64,000 bases of DNA from Flammulina velutipes. Its lineage: Eukaryota > Basidiomycota > Agaricomycetes > Agaricales > Physalacriaceae. The notes under the pieces were generated by a model. The model made no database searches. It saw nothing but the letters and a program-made list of their open reading frames with translations, and was not told the DNA's origin. This document shows, one piece after another, positions 1-11,346 of the stretch. The translations under genes were made by a program, and so were the position numbers. Location of the stretch: the NCBI GenBank assembly GCA_011800155.1, contig CM022373.1:930001-994000 (forward strand), written 5' to 3'. Numbering within the stretch: position 1 is the stretch's first letter; every line of letters starts with the position of its first letter.

Positions 1-545
1 GCTTGCTCTCAAGTTCGCGTTGAGGGAAGACCTCATCCCTGGGCTCTTTCACGAAGCTCATGTGTACAGCGCACATCTGGACCGCGTGCAAGGTCGTGCT
101 GTGCCGTGGTTCTGGGGCTTCTTTGTTGGCACGTCCACGACTACTGGAGAGCGGATCGCGTGTCTTGCGCTAGAATATTGGGGAGAAGCACTGCCTGTGC
201 GCTTCTGTGACCTACAACAAGACCTCCGGTGTGTTTCTTCTTGCGACGTCTATCCTCGCTGTAAAGTTAAACCCGGTTAGGACGTTCATATTGACGAAGC
301 TGGAAGACATTCATCGGTGTGGCGTGCATCACGGAGACGTGCGTATATCGTGTGCGTTATCGCCGCATCTGTTTTACTGATTATTTGGACAGTTTGCTGA
401 ACGCAATATACTATATTCCGAGGCTAACGGATTGGATATCCGGATAATTGACTTTGACCAGACTGTGGCGCACACTTGTCGAGAGGAGCAGGGCGCCTGT
501 GCCCTGATTCAGCAGGTGGGGAGGGACATGGAGGTTGGAGGGTAA
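1..545 (+). CDS. protein kinase-like domain protein, C-terminal part (5' truncated)
   Basis: The 3' part of a gene that begins left of the window. Three exons join in frame: 2-228, 281-338 and 393-545 (introns 229-280 and 339-392, both GT-AG). The spliced product shows a hinge-like stretch (CLALEYWGEALPV), the catalytic-loop signature HHGD followed after the second intron by AERNIL, and RIIDFDQ where ordinary kinases have DFG. HGD...N and DFD are typical of the divergent kinase-like proteins expanded in Agaricomycetes. The catalytic Asp and Asn and the metal-binding Asp are present, so activity is possible, but the N-lobe lies outside the window. The C-terminus is short, ending soon after a Cys-Arg-Glu-Glu-Gln segment. 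Substrate unknown. Confidence 0.75.
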
Positions 546-816
546 TCTTGTCGAGTTGGTAAGTTATTTACGCCTAATAGAAGCACTGTGTAATAGAAGT
601 GCTATATACATGTGGACGTGAAGGAAAGGTGCGCATGGCAATTCTATATGTGCCTTCGTGTCGATAAATTGGTAAACTTGAGGTTGAGCTCGAAAGTTTG
701 CAGCATCTGCCTGACACGCCACAAATCGAAGCAGGGACGGCATTTCGGACTTGTTTCGGACCGGAGCTACCGATCATAAGATCCGCCTCGCTTCCCCGCA
801 TTCTCCTCCCACCAAC

Positions 817-2780
817 ATGTCCGTTGCCAGTAGGAATTCAATTTTGCGCCTTATTAACGCCTCGCAGCACACTCTTTGCCCGTGCCATGGCTGTAGCACG
901 TCTGGTAACCACAGCCACCAGGCAGTCAACCAGCTCAGACGATTCGCAACTCCCGTCAACACGGTCGAGAAGGAATATGCATTCGAGGCAAGTACAAAAT
1001 ATACCAATTCAACAACATCTACTTACTTTACAAGGTTGCTGCTTCTAACCTTCGGTTCGGAGATGGCGTGACCAAAGAGGTCGGGATGGACTTGAAGAAT
1101 ATGAAGGCCACCAAGGTTCGTTCTAGTACCTACTTTTGCTACATGCCGTTGCTAATACACGTATAGGTTGGAGTCTTCACTGACCCAATCATTGCGAAAC
1201 TACGTCCCATGAAGACCGTGAGTTCAACAACCCGACCCGCGTTCTCGCGTCCTCACCTTGCCCAGGCTCTGGAATCATTACAATCGCAAGATAATCTTCC
1301 TTTCGAAGTATACGACAAAGTCGTCGCTGAGCCCGCCGAAGAGAGCTGGCGGGATGCTATTGCCTGGGCGCGCAAACACGACTTCAGTCATTTCCTGGCG
1401 TGAGGGCGCATTCAACACTACTCTGCTCCTACTGACCCTCTCTAGTGTCGGCGGTGGGAGTGTCATTGATACTGCAAAGGCAGCCAACCTGTAAGAGTGC
1501 TGCATTACAGCTGGGTCTATGTATTCACGACTTTCAGGTTCACGGTCTATAAGGACGCAGATCTTATGGACTATATCAATGCCCCCGTGGGGAAGGGTCT
1601 TCCCATATCTGACAAACTAAGACCACTCATTGCTATCCCGACGACGGCGGGTACTGGCTCTGAAACGACAGGCGCTGCTATTGTCGACATAACATCCAAG
1701 TCTTTCAAGAGTGGTATCGCAAGCCGTGCTTTGAAGCCTGTTCTCGGGATAGTAGTAAGTCACCGATATAGCCTATTCTGAACCGACTCTCACACGCGAT
1801 GTAGGATACTAGGAATACGGAATCGTGCCCAAGGGAGCTGCACATAAGCTCGGGTCTTGATGTTTTGTTTCATAGCATGGAGAGCTATACTGCAATTCCA
1901 TATACCGAACGAACGCCCCGACCGGCTAACCCGATCCTTCGGCCTGCGTACCAAGGCAGCAATCCTGTAGCCGATATCTTCTCGCTCTGGGCTTTGCAGA
2001 CTACTGTCAAATACTTGCCCCGAGTGGCCAAAGACGTCGAGGATGAGGAAGCTCGGACACAGATGCTGTGGGTACTTTCACACTACGTGTTCACATTCTC
2101 ATATCAGTTGACCACCCTAGATTGGCGGCTTCCTTTGCTGGTATTGGCTTTGGTAATGCAGGCGTACATCTTTGCCATGGAATGAGCTATCCTGTACGAT
2201 GTTCTGCTTCCAGCCAATGTATGCCCGACTGACACCCTCTAGATATCTGGTCTGAACAAGCAAGGCCCCAAGTACACCCACCCAGGATACAATCTTGGCC
2301 ACCCCATCATTCCTCATGGTATCAGGTGAGAATCTTGGTGCTAGTCCAATGCTTTTCTCATTCTTTCATTAGTGTCGCCTTGACAGGCCCAGCTGGTAAG
2401 AAGCCAATTTTGGGAGAGGAAGTCCTATGCTGAAATCCAGTCTAGTATTCGAGTTTACAGCTCCCTCATCTCCTGACAGACATCGTCAAGCGCTAGCCAT
2501 CTTCAAAGGAACGACAGTTTCGGACCCGTCAATAGCATCTATACCGGCATCCGACATTGGACTTCATCTTTACGAAGCGATTGCTAGATTCCTCGACGGC
2601 CTTGGAGTCCCGCGAGGCTTGAAGGCGATTGGATACACATCTTCTGATATTGATATGTTAGTTGAGGGAACACTCCCGCAGAGACGGGTGTTGGATCTTG
2701 CTCCGGGTATTGGAGATTTCGTCGGTCAGGATGGACGCCAGCATATTGCGCGGATGCTTGAAAGGTCGCTGGAATACTGA
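817..2780 (+). CDS. ADHFE1: hydroxyacid-oxoacid transhydrogenase, mitochondrial (iron-type alcohol dehydrogenase family)
   Basis: This enzyme oxidises 4-hydroxybutyrate to succinate semialdehyde while reducing 2-oxoglutarate to 2-hydroxyglutarate, in the mitochondrial matrix. Eleven exons: 817-987, 1035-1115, 1167-1217, 1266-1399, 1446-1490, 1538-1754, 1805-2067, 2121-2193, 2243-2325, 2373-2395, 2446-2780. They sum to 491 residues, near the family length. The N-terminus ([16 protein letters not shown]...) is basic and hydroxylated like a mitochondrial presequence. Family blocks visible are [15 protein letters not shown] (nucleotide-binding GGGS), [26 protein letters not shown] and [14 protein letters not shown] with metal-ligand His residues. 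The first intron (988-1034) starts with GC, in the strong context AG/GCAAGT; only this choice restores the conserved [13 protein letters not shown] junction. The start was chosen for its ACCAACATG context and the presequence. Confidence 0.93.
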
Positions 2781-3514
2781 ATACTGGAAGTACGTAGGGA
2801 GCAAGTGCGATCTATATGGAAGCTTAGGAAGTCCGAAATCTGATACATTTGACTATTGTGGCGCATAGATCTCCTGGTGCATGAGAGCGATTTGAGTATA
2901 GTGATTAATTGTGGGGATATAGAAAATATAGTGTCAACAGCGAGAGGGTATACACTTGCTACATCTCCTACCATTAATCTCCGTTCAGAAGTACCAATAT
3001 CTGTGGTCTAACAAAATATGCGCCGCCAAAACGTGGCAAAGCTCTTACGTAACCTCTCCCACGATGGGTATACTTCAACCATTGCGCGACCACAGTCGGA
3101 CCTCCGTTCGACCTCCATATGCACTTGGAGCCAGGCTAAAAAGGCCTAGCTGTACTCGACCTTCGGCGTTAGCTCGCGGATGTTGCTTTCAGCGGATGCT
3201 GGTTTATTCTTGGATCTATTTTTCTGTGGTTCATCAAGACGCAGCGGAAATCAAGGTTTCTCTGGAATTATCTCAATCTCCTCCTGTGCGTCGACGACGC
3301 TTTTCTAACTAGGATAAACTGTACTTACCCAAGGATATGTCGCTTTGGGCCCCACCTGTTTCGCGCCAACTCTACAGGCTTTTCTTAGGAGCGCAACACA
3401 GTAATATCATAGTTTTGGCATGTGAGTCTTCCCGTTAATGATTGCGTTGTCCCTACATTCACTTCAGTTGTATTTTAGTGTCCACTCCTCGGATCACTGG
3501 CCTTCGTCTAACGC
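2781..3514 (+). other. intergenic region, no supported gene
   Basis: No reading frame here has convincing composition or splice partners; a 118-codon frame at 2956-3312 looks random. The motif TGTGGCGCA occurs at 2857-2865, just after the transhydrogenase stop codon. The right part presumably holds the promoter of the gene at 3515. Confidence 0.5.
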
Positions 3515-4252
3515 ATGGATCAGAATCACGACTTGGCTGCCTACATGGCTTCCGTTCCAGGATATCAGTATGCCGCCGATTCACACGGTTATTATGATCC
3601 ACATAGGCTCGGAGGTTTTTCTCGCCTCGACACCCGCAATGGATCCAAGAACAGGCCGTTTGTCTTTGATGAAGATCTTCGTTTGCGTTTCCCCATTGAT
3701 ACGTCTCCAAACCAAAATGCCTATCACTCTACCACTCCATCAAATTACTCCGAGTACGCAAGCATGCAGTTGAGCTCAGATCTCATGTCGTTGGTGTGTA
3801 CCGAGGTGAGTCGTTCGATTCAGTCATGGGCCATCAAGCCATGTTGCCCTTCGTTAACGTTAGAGTGGCGCAGTTTGAAACTCAGCCAATACCAACTCGC
3901 CTTCAAGGATCTACTTGGCGATGGTCCTTTCATCGGAAGGTGCTGATTCAAGCACAGACTGAACTTGCCATGTTTCCCAAGTCCATCTACGTATGCCACT
4001 CACCTCCAGGCGCTAGGAACCGAAGGTCCAACAGGGCGAGTTGATTCGGGGTGGAGGTACCATCCCCGAAGAATATTCAACCGGGTTCTTCGACGCTTCA
4101 TGTGCCTCTTCCCTTCAAGACACCGGGTGAGATCCCGTTCTGCCTTGCCGTCCTTGCCTAGTGAAGATTCACCAATGTTTTATCTCTTTGGTTGTATGTC
4201 TGTGGTTGCCAAGATGAACGCGTTCCCTGGTCCATATCCCGTAACGTCTTAG
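3515..4252 (+). CDS. hypothetical protein, four exons
   Basis: Not recognised. Exons 3515-3805, 3874-3990, 4035-4126 and 4162-4252 join in frame to 196 residues. The first donor is canonical (GAG/gtgagt) and the first acceptor follows a good branch-like gttaac. The product is rich in Tyr, Asn, Asp and Ser at the N-terminus (start MDQNHDLAAYMASVPGY) and contains PFVFDEDLRLRFP; the middle has PRSL-like basic/aromatic stretches and the C-terminus reads MFYLFGCMSVVAKMNAFPG. No signal peptide or membrane span is evident. The last intron would be only 35 nt, very short even for a basidiomycete, so the 3' end of the model is the weakest part. Composition of the first exon argues for real coding sequence. 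Confidence 0.45.
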
Positions 4253-4636
4253 TCCTGTGTGATGTATGCTCTTTTTCTTGATCGTGGACTTAACATTCAT
4301 GAATGCTGATGATGGCTTATAAGATGGTTGCATAGTTCGGCCGGGCCCATACCGATGGTTCGCAATGAAAAAGGCTGCGTTCACCCCATCTACATCGGCC
4401 AACGTCGACATCTGGTAAATCTGCCGGACGGGGAGATATAAACGGCGGTAAACGCTTATGAGTGGTCAGAGGCCATTCAAAGGAATTGGTAAATCGAATC
4501 GATCTCATCATATCTATTGACCAGTCCTGTCTTACCCCGGTACACCACTTGGCGAGGCAACTGGATGAACGGGCGCTGCTGATATTTGGTGTGTCCAGCC
4601 TTTATTTAGCCAGTTCTTCCAACAGATTTCACTGAC
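4253..4636 (+). other. intergenic, promoter side of the Zn2Cys6 gene
   Basis: Short non-coding stretch between an unknown gene and the regulator. An AT-rich cctttatttagcc segment lies about 40 nt before the regulator start. Nothing else is supported. Confidence 0.4.
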
Positions 4637-5916
4637 ATGGCCCCCATTCGACCTCACAACAAATCGCGAAACGGATGCAAGACATGCAGGCGCCGCAAAG
4701 TGAAAGTTCGTATTCTACATTGATTTGTCGTCCCCTGTAATATCATACTAATTCGATTTCGCTTTCCTAGTGCGACGAAGTAGCCCCCATTTGCAAAAAC
4801 TGCTCTCGGCGTGACATCGAATGTGTCTGGGCGGATACTTCATGTCCATCCGGTTCCCCCGAACGATCCAAGTCGCAGTCACAGTCGCCTCTACGCCCCA
4901 GCCCCCGTGAGATGCCTTGCTTCCCCGCACTCATGTCTACGGCCGCGTTAGATCGGTGTAGCTTGGAGCTGATGCACCAATACACCGCTAGCACTTGCTA
5001 CACATTCTGCGAAGAACCCGTCGCACTTGAAGCATGGAAGATTTCTATCCCCCGATTAGCTGTCTCGACCAACAACGCGTACCTCCTGCATTCAATTCTC
5101 GCTGTCTCCGCCCTTCACCTACATACGTTAAATCCTCTCCATCCATCAGCCGAGAAATACTCCCTCGCTGCCGTCACTCACTTCAACGAGGCAATAAACT
5201 CATTACCTTCCAACCCGGACTTTGTCGACGATGGGACACGCTTCGTGTCCCAGATCCTCATTGGTATCTACGGCTTCGCAACATCGCGAGCAGTGCATGC
5301 ACCCAGTGACTGGCTCATGATTCTGCGAAGCACTGGGTCGACCTTCCGAAGTAGATGGTCTAGTCTCCAGCATGGGGTGATTTCGCCCTTAATCCCGTGG
5401 ATTACCGCGCCGTTAGATCTGCAGGACCCAATGGATCCCTCTCATCCTTTCCCTCAATCCCTTTCCACACTTCCCTTGCCCGTGTGCGGTGCTCCCGACC
5501 TTGACGAGGTCCGTGACGGCGCCACATCTGCGACTTATCAGCACGCAATATCGTTCCTTCGTCGTTCATGGGTCGCATCCTGGTCCCCAGATTACCACAT
5601 GCATGCTGCATTCTTCTGGATTATATTAGCGAGCGACTCGTTCATGACACTCCTCGCGGAGCGTAGACCCAGGGCATTAATTCTCCTTGGCCATTATTGT
5701 GCTATTATGCAGAGGATGGAGGGGCCGTGGTGGACACGGAAGGACTGGGAGGCGGAACTGTCCAAGATCGTCAGCGTATTAGATGCACGATGGATTGGGT
5801 GGCTAGACTGGACGACTGGGACAAGTTCCATTTGGGACTGTCAATGGGATGATACAGGGAACTACGACAACATGATGTCGTGGATATCTCAACAAGCTTC
5901 GTTTGACGTGTTATAG
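4637..5916 (+). CDS. Zn2Cys6 binuclear-cluster transcription factor
   Basis: A fungal-specific DNA-binding regulator, expected in the nucleus. Two exons, 4637-4705 and 4771-5916, give 404 residues. The cluster is complete: Cys14-x2-Cys17-x6-Cys24-x6-Cys31-x2-Cys34-x6-Cys41, with the basic run CRRRKVK between the second and third Cys. The intron falls just before the third Cys, a frequent position in this family. A Ser/Pro/Gln-rich linker follows, then a helical C-terminal region (EAWKISIPRLAVSTNNAYLLHSIL and ALHLHTLNP, quoted separately) like that of the Upc2/sterol-uptake-control type regulators. That resemblance is only to the subfamily; target genes are unknown. No nearby biosynthetic cluster suggests a dedicated pathway. 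Confidence 0.88.
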
Positions 5917-7073
5917 TAATCTTAATAATGTATGTCTTTTGTATATCGTTGTATCTGTAACTTTGAGATTGTATAGTAGTACTCAGTAGAGTGCTGAGTT
6001 GTAATTACATATAAATCCTTATCTTTTCTACGTGGGCAGAATTGTTGACACTACGCAATAGCAGGTTCAGACGTACTTAGTGACATATCGCATCAGACGT
6101 GCAGGATAGACATCCATGCATGATGGAATACATTCGGTGAATAGTAGATAGCCGCTCTCGTGATAAAGACTGTGGCGTCGATACATTTTACCCCAGTCTC
6201 GGTGATGATGACCCTCGGCGATGTGCGTGCCCGAGGGGTCTAGCATGTCTGTATTAAAGGAGCTGGGCTCAGATTAAAGTGCGCAATTCTACTGAACCTG
6301 ATCGATCGTCAGGAAACATAGGTGCGCCACATCCGGGTTGTGGCACAAAGTTCGACATGATCGAGGAATAAAATAGAGATGATGGGATATACTGTGCTCT
6401 TCTAGGCGAGTATTCTCGTAATGTATAAAGTTAGAATCAATAGATTCTGCATGTCTGCCCGACTCCGATCGAACACTCGTTGTGAGCCAATAGTGCCGCT
6501 GGCGTTAAGAATGACAAGGTTTCTAGCACGAGGTAAGTTGCTTGGAAGACCAATAGGTTTACCAAAGTGATAGAGATCGCTACAACCTTTGGTAGTCCGC
6601 GCGGGTCGGGCTCATCATTAGACATAAAGTCCATGCAAGCGATGTACCCCACCCAGCCGCACACCAAACGGCGGCGCATGTATTTGCTGCTGTAACATCT
6701 CGTTCTCGCACACTGATACTGGTAAATCCTTACTCTCTATCTCCGGGAGATAGCTCAATCCAGTCCGTTTTGAAGCAATCTCGTGCGGTAGGGAGTAAGA
6801 TGTGGCGGGAAAAAAATTGATGAGAGATATAAGTCCTATGTTAAAATCTTACGTACAGCTGCTACCATTGAAGCTGAATGAAAATAAGTTACAAAGAAAC
6901 GTTGTCGCTAGCTTGGGTAAGATTTCTCTCGTGACCGTGTGGCGGATGTTCGGGCCGACCTAGTTCAAACTTCACACGGATAACGACGAACTTAGTAGTG
7001 CAGCCTGAGGAACGATACGAGAGTTTACACCGCTATTTATTGAAACATTAAGTGATGTATCGACAGAAAACTA
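5917..7073 (+). other. intergenic region without supported gene
   Basis: About 1.16 kb with frequent stops in all frames. An imperfect hairpin, TGCGCCACA (6323-6331), 7-nt loop, TGTGGCACA (6339-6347), is the only structured element seen. The 80-codon minus frame at 6437-6679 has no splice partners or family features. Confidence 0.45.
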
Positions 7074-7969
7074 TCATGGCTTGGCAGCCACCAGGCTCTG
7101 TATGCGTGGGTTCTTACTGATGGAAGACTTCACCATCGCCTCAGCTTGAGCCAAGTATGCCGCTTTCGTTTGGTAGGTGAGAAGTTGCGCGGGGGATGTC
7201 GCGCCACCCATGTCGAGAAGGTCGGCTTTGGTCATGGACAAGTTGAATACAATATTCAACAGCTCTGACAGATCATAGATCCTTCACCGAAGTGTTAGAT
7301 GCAACAGTAAGCAAAAAGGAAGAGACTTACGCTATTCCTTGGCCAAATTTCTCCTCTGCAGCAGTTTTGACGAGTCCCGGGGCAGCATTGATTGCTTCTT
7401 CGCACTCTTTTTTTGTCCTCAATTTTTGGATAAGGTCTTCGAAGTGGTACATCTGTTCGCCGCTCACTTCCGGCGACATGAGATCCGTCAATATGAGCCA
7501 GTCTTCCTTCTCCGTCGAGTCCTTTCCGTCCGCAAGCCATTGCCGAGCCTATATAGGCCCACGATTAATCGACACCCAAAGGACTCGGAGCGATGCAGGG
7601 CTTCGATGGCTCACCTTCTTTGCGAAGTCTGTCTCGTCGGAGATGTCGTCTGCATCGTTCTCTCCGGGGCGAAACATTTTGGCAATGGCAGGTGTTTTAT
7701 TCGCTCCCCATCCACCGACGACCTGATAAACGTAGCTCCTGGAGCCCTGTTGGGACAACGGCTCCAGTGTGTAGGTATTTTTGTCGCCTTTGAGTTGCAG
7801 CGTTCTAGAGCCAGCCCGTGTGGCGTGTGGGATCGCGAGACAGCTACGATAATTGTCAGTGATTGGACGTCTGGCACGGAAACGGCGCATACCGTGTTGT
7901 CATAAAGATCAAGGAGAACGTGATCAGTGCGCAGAAGGTACGAAAAACGTTGAAGTGGTTGTTCGTCAT
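7074..7969 (-). CDS. secreted kinase-like family protein, copy A
   Basis: One of three paralogs in this window (with 12969-13826 and 26172-27062). Exons on the minus strand are 7893-7969, 7615-7843, 7331-7548 and 7074-7281; intron phases are 2, 0, 2 in all three copies. The product is 243 residues. The start MTNNHFNVFRTF is followed by a hydrophobic run and CLA/IPH, a good signal-peptide cleavage site; the first intron sits inside the signal peptide. The core reads QQGSRSYVYQVVGGWG (glycine-rich), then PAIAKMF (Lys as in the kinase VAIK motif), an acidic helix, WLILTDLMS (hinge-like), IYDLSELLNIVF (catalytic-loop-like Asp and Asn) and LLDMGGA (DFG-like). The kinase relation is my inference from motif order; no known family name was recognised. 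Confidence 0.82.
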
Positions 7970-8923
7970 GTTAGTCCTAGTCGTTACTGTCCGGCAGTAT
8001 GATAGCTTGTAGTAGTACAGAAATTTTGAAGGTAGCGAATGGATTTTATATTTGAGAGGAATAATACCGCTAGTACTAGAATTCCATTGTTACACACAAA
8101 GCTACTGGTAACAGAAGTGGCCAAAAGTACTACATAAGTATACAGTCGAAAAGGTGACATAGGAATATCAGTGTCAACACCAATATATCATAAGCACTGG
8201 CAACAGCATTTGTATGTAAGCCCATCAGATACTTTGGGAATGGTTCGTCAACGAGATCGTATATCACAGCCACTGTGGCGTTGAATTCCCTCCGTACTAT
8301 CTCTCATGATCTTGCGTTCCTCTTACAAAATTACATGTCTACAATTGTTAATTCACGAGTCGCAGAGGACTGATACTAATTAAGGATTAATTATCACTGT
8401 TCGAGGCTAGGGACGATAGCTTCCACTAATTAGCTCATCGCGGCCGCTTGCCTATGTCCTTGCAATAGTCCACTTAAGCATAGTATCTGGCCATTGAGAC
8501 TACTACTTGTGACCTAGAATCAATTGACGTAAAACCGGTCGGCCAGATATATTATTATAGCAAATGGTACTTAGTCCATAGTCGCCAGTGATACTGTAGC
8601 ACCTAGCACCTGCAAAGGGCTGGAATACGCACCGCTACCTCGCCCGGCCCTAGTTAGACTTGCTTCAATACGCATGTCTTCGTTTCGATGTGAACGGAGC
8701 CGGTTGCCCGGCAAAATGTCCTTAATTATGCAGGTCATATATGTGTCAATGCGGCATTCCCAATCTCGAAGACCCAAGCCGTGTCGATGGAATCCGTGAA
8801 GCCTACAATAGAGACGGGTCCACGCCAGATGCATCAACCAAACTCAATTGGGGCATCGGACCGGTCCAACCGACCTTTAGATTTTTTGATGAACATTGAA
8901 CAACTCTCCCTCACGCGTCCAGG
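7970..8923 (+). other. intergenic region between kinase-like copy A and the EXPERA gene
   Basis: Divergent intergenic region of about 950 bp, serving as promoter space for both neighbours. AT-rich, no coding pattern, no clear repeat. Confidence 0.45.
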
Positions 8924-9605
8924 ATGGCCGTTCGCGTTCCACTCAAAGAGCGACCGCTCGACCTCCTCTACTTCTCATTTTTTCTTGTATGCTTTGCCTT
9001 GTCTGTTCCGATACCTTACGCTTACCCGCCAATAATAGATGCACATACCCGCGTCAATCCTCATCGACTTCCAAGCGCTATTCTACCCCACCACATGGAT
9101 ACCTTCTCTACCTGAGTGGTACATCGCACTCTCTAATGACCCGCTTATTGGGGGCATGATGCGCTCTGAGAAACATCTCGCCTGGTTTAACTGGTTCCTC
9201 GTTCTTGAGCTGTATGTCCTCTACCGTTGCATGATACCGACCCTCTTACTACATTATACAGGCTATTTCAGTTTCCTCTATTTTTTGTGGGTGCTAGGGC
9301 ACTATGGAGAGGTATAATTAATTGTCTATTCTTGCAATGCACATCACCCAACTGACGTTTGCACAGGATCTAAATCTATCTATATCGTTCTCCTTGGCTA
9401 CGGAGCGTCCACTGCCACGTCGACTCTTCCATGTATTGCTCATGTCGTTTGCTACCGTGATACCCTGTCGCCAGAGCAGATTGCTTTGCTGCTCTCGAGT
9501 TACATTCCATTCTTCCTGATCCCCCTGGGAATGGCCGTGGACATGGGTTTCCGGCTTTCTCACATAGTCGACGCGTCGTTGACGAAGCCATTTAAGGCGG
9601 AGTAG
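8924..9605 (+). CDS. EXPERA-domain membrane protein (TMEM97/sigma-2-receptor-like)
   Basis: A four-span endoplasmic-reticulum membrane protein of the EXPERA superfamily, linked elsewhere to sterol handling. Exons 8924-8986, 9039-9211, 9262-9311 and 9367-9605 sum to 174 residues, the usual TMEM97 length. The N-terminus MAVRVPLKERPLDLLYFSFF matches the family pattern RPLD-hydrophobic; it is followed by PASILIDFQALFYP, then EKHLAWFNWFLVLELLFQFP in the second span, a third span around YIVLLGYGASTAT, and a fourth ending in IPLGMAVDMGFRLSH. Acidic residues in the helices (Asp in LIDFQ, Glu in VLELLFQ) correspond to the conserved pocket positions. The C-terminus is basic and short (KPFKAE), compatible with an ER retrieval role. 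Good confidence in family, none in ligand. Confidence 0.85.
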
Positions 9606-10011
9606 CATCACTGTCATTGGATCACTCACGAGATAAATATCATGACCGATTTATGTGATGCCTAAAGTTCTTGCTCTGAACAGTGTGGCGCGCTGATCTC
9701 CCTAATCTTACTACTGTTCAAAGGGGAGTGGATATTATGCACGGACAGAGAATAATCGGAAGTATTCGAGACAGTACCCTGTAGTCATTGTAGTCTTGAT
9801 GAGATATGCCTGTTTTGTTGCGCCACACAAGCCTGATAGATTGTCTGCTCTCAAACACGCGATGAAACAGCCGGTGTTGTAATTAGTAGTATTGTACAAT
9901 ACTCCAGAAAGTACATAAAGATACGAGCTACAACAACAGTCGTATTTAATGTACTGACATGTCCCCGAAATGAAATCGTGTATCCCAAAAAAATAAAATG
10001 AACGGAACCCT
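9606..10011 (+). other. convergent intergenic region with inverted 9-mer pair
   Basis: Lies between two convergent genes. It holds TGTGGCGCG (9684-9692) and the inverse TGCGCCACA (9819-9827), about 126 bp apart. AT-rich 3' sequence follows. No gene is supported. Confidence 0.45.
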
Positions 10012-11346
10012 TCATTTGACCGCAGTTTTGGTTTTAAGCATGGCGAAGCTGCTGGGGAATAGCGGGGACGAGCGTTCCTCGGAAGACGACATGGGATAGG
10101 CCCCGAGACTCATGGAAGAGAAGGATGATATTGAGCTTGGCCGTGAGCGACGGCCCGTGAGATGGGGACTGTGCAGTGGGCTGCCAGTACCGAAGCTAGG
10201 GCGCCGCCCGTGCTCGAAACTCGGGCGCCGGGTGCTGAGAGGAGAGTCCGAGGGAGAACGCACGGGTGGGAACGGCAGAGGGTTGGTGCTGATCACAAGT
10301 CCGTGGATCTGGCTGGGTTTGACCATGTCGTCTGTTTCTGGAGTATTGGCGGTGGCGGTGTTATTCGCGGAGGACTCTTCTTCCTCCAAGATACCTCCCA
10401 GGCCGTGATTGGGAGAGGGGGATGCACCTGCACCCGCTGGGAAGAAGGGGCTATGTGACGGCGAAGCGAGGATGGGCTCGATGACTAGCGGGGAAGAGGG
10501 GCCATCTGGACCGAATGTAGATGGTGGAAGAGGGGAGAGCCTTTCGACGAGTGGGGAGCCAGGTCCCTTTAGACCCCTACCTAGATCTGGGGAGTCCATA
10601 ACAGCGTCCCAATCGTCCCAGTGACCTCTGGCCTTTTTCCCACCGTCTTCCAAATCCGAAGTGTTGACGTCGTCATCGTACGACGTCGGGTCGTCCAAGT
10701 CGAACTCTGGTGGAACGCCGAGCGCGCCCTTGAGGCGTTCCCAGATCAGCTCGGAGTGGCCGAGGACGCAGGTACGGACTTTGGCGATCCACACGTCGTC
10801 TGGGACAGCATCCCGGTCTGTTTTGACGAGCCAGTCGTAGAGCTGTGCGTATGACCATAGCGCGGGATCTTCCGGTACACCGTGTGAGCTGGCGTTGGCG
10901 TGGGTTTGATTGAAGGTGAGTTGGAGGAGGGCGAAGAGCTTGGCTGATGGTGGAGATGCGATCAGTGTCTGCACCTCTGAAGGCCGGTCAATGAATGGCA
11001 GCAGGATGTCCTCGGGAAGAACAGTAAACGTAGGGCTCATTGGTGGTGAAGCCATCGTGTTCGGGCGAGCAAGTAGGACGAGCTCATCGGGGCTCAGATT
11101 ATGGGGCTGATCCTGCGATTTGCGAAGAGGACTGGTGCCCCGATCCTTGAACGAAGACGAGGCAAAGCTCAGTCGATGCGTTGGAGGCTGTTTGAGCTGG
11201 ATGGAAGGCGGTGAGCCGACACGCATGATGGACAGTCTGCTCGACGTCTCGGCATCGTCGTCCTGAGGATGCTTGTCCCAAGGATCGCTGGCAGAGAGCG
11301 ATCCACGTCGAGCAGACAGACGGCCACGACTCGTTTTGGTGGCCAT
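10012..11346 (-). CDS. hypothetical serine/proline-rich protein, single exon
   Basis: Not recognised. An uninterrupted 444-codon frame, unusual here because most neighbours are heavily spliced. The N-terminal 110 residues and C-terminal 250 residues are Ser/Pro-rich and probably disordered, with many SP and RP-S motifs (for example RRPSFEHGRRPSFGTG) that resemble sites for proline-directed or basophilic kinases. The central part, about residues 108-215, looks folded and helical: it includes DILLPFIDRPSEVQTLI, AKLFALLQLTFNQTH, ALWSYAQLYDWLV and DDVWIAKVRTCVLGHSELIW, then a strongly acidic segment. A regulatory or scaffold role would fit, but no domain could be named. Start codon is followed by a basic N-terminus (ATKTSRGRLSARRGS). 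Confidence 0.75.
   Translation of the reverse strand: MATKTSRGRLSARRGSLSASDPWDKHPQDDDAETSSRLSIMRVGSPPSIQLKQPPTHRLSFASSSFKDRGTSPLRKSQDQPHNLSPDELVLLARPNTMASPPMSPTFTVLPEDILLPFIDRPSEVQTLIASPPSAKLFALLQLTFNQTHANASSHGVPEDPALWSYAQLYDWLVKTDRDAVPDDVWIAKVRTCVLGHSELIWERLKGALGVPPEFDLDDPTSYDDDVNTSDLEDGGKKARGHWDDWDAVMDSPDLGRGLKGPGSPLVERLSPLPPSTFGPDGPSSPLVIEPILASPSHSPFFPAGAGASPSPNHGLGGILEEEESSANNTATANTPETDDMVKPSQIHGLVISTNPLPFPPVRSPSDSPLSTRRPSFEHGRRPSFGTGSPLHSPHLTGRRSRPSSISSFSSMSLGAYPMSSSEERSSPLFPSSFAMLKTKTAVK

Noticed and set aside
2956..3312. 118-codon plus-strand frame
   Set aside because: Composition is typical of random translation (Ser, Arg, Cys, Trp scattered) and no domain, splice partner or family resemblance is seen.
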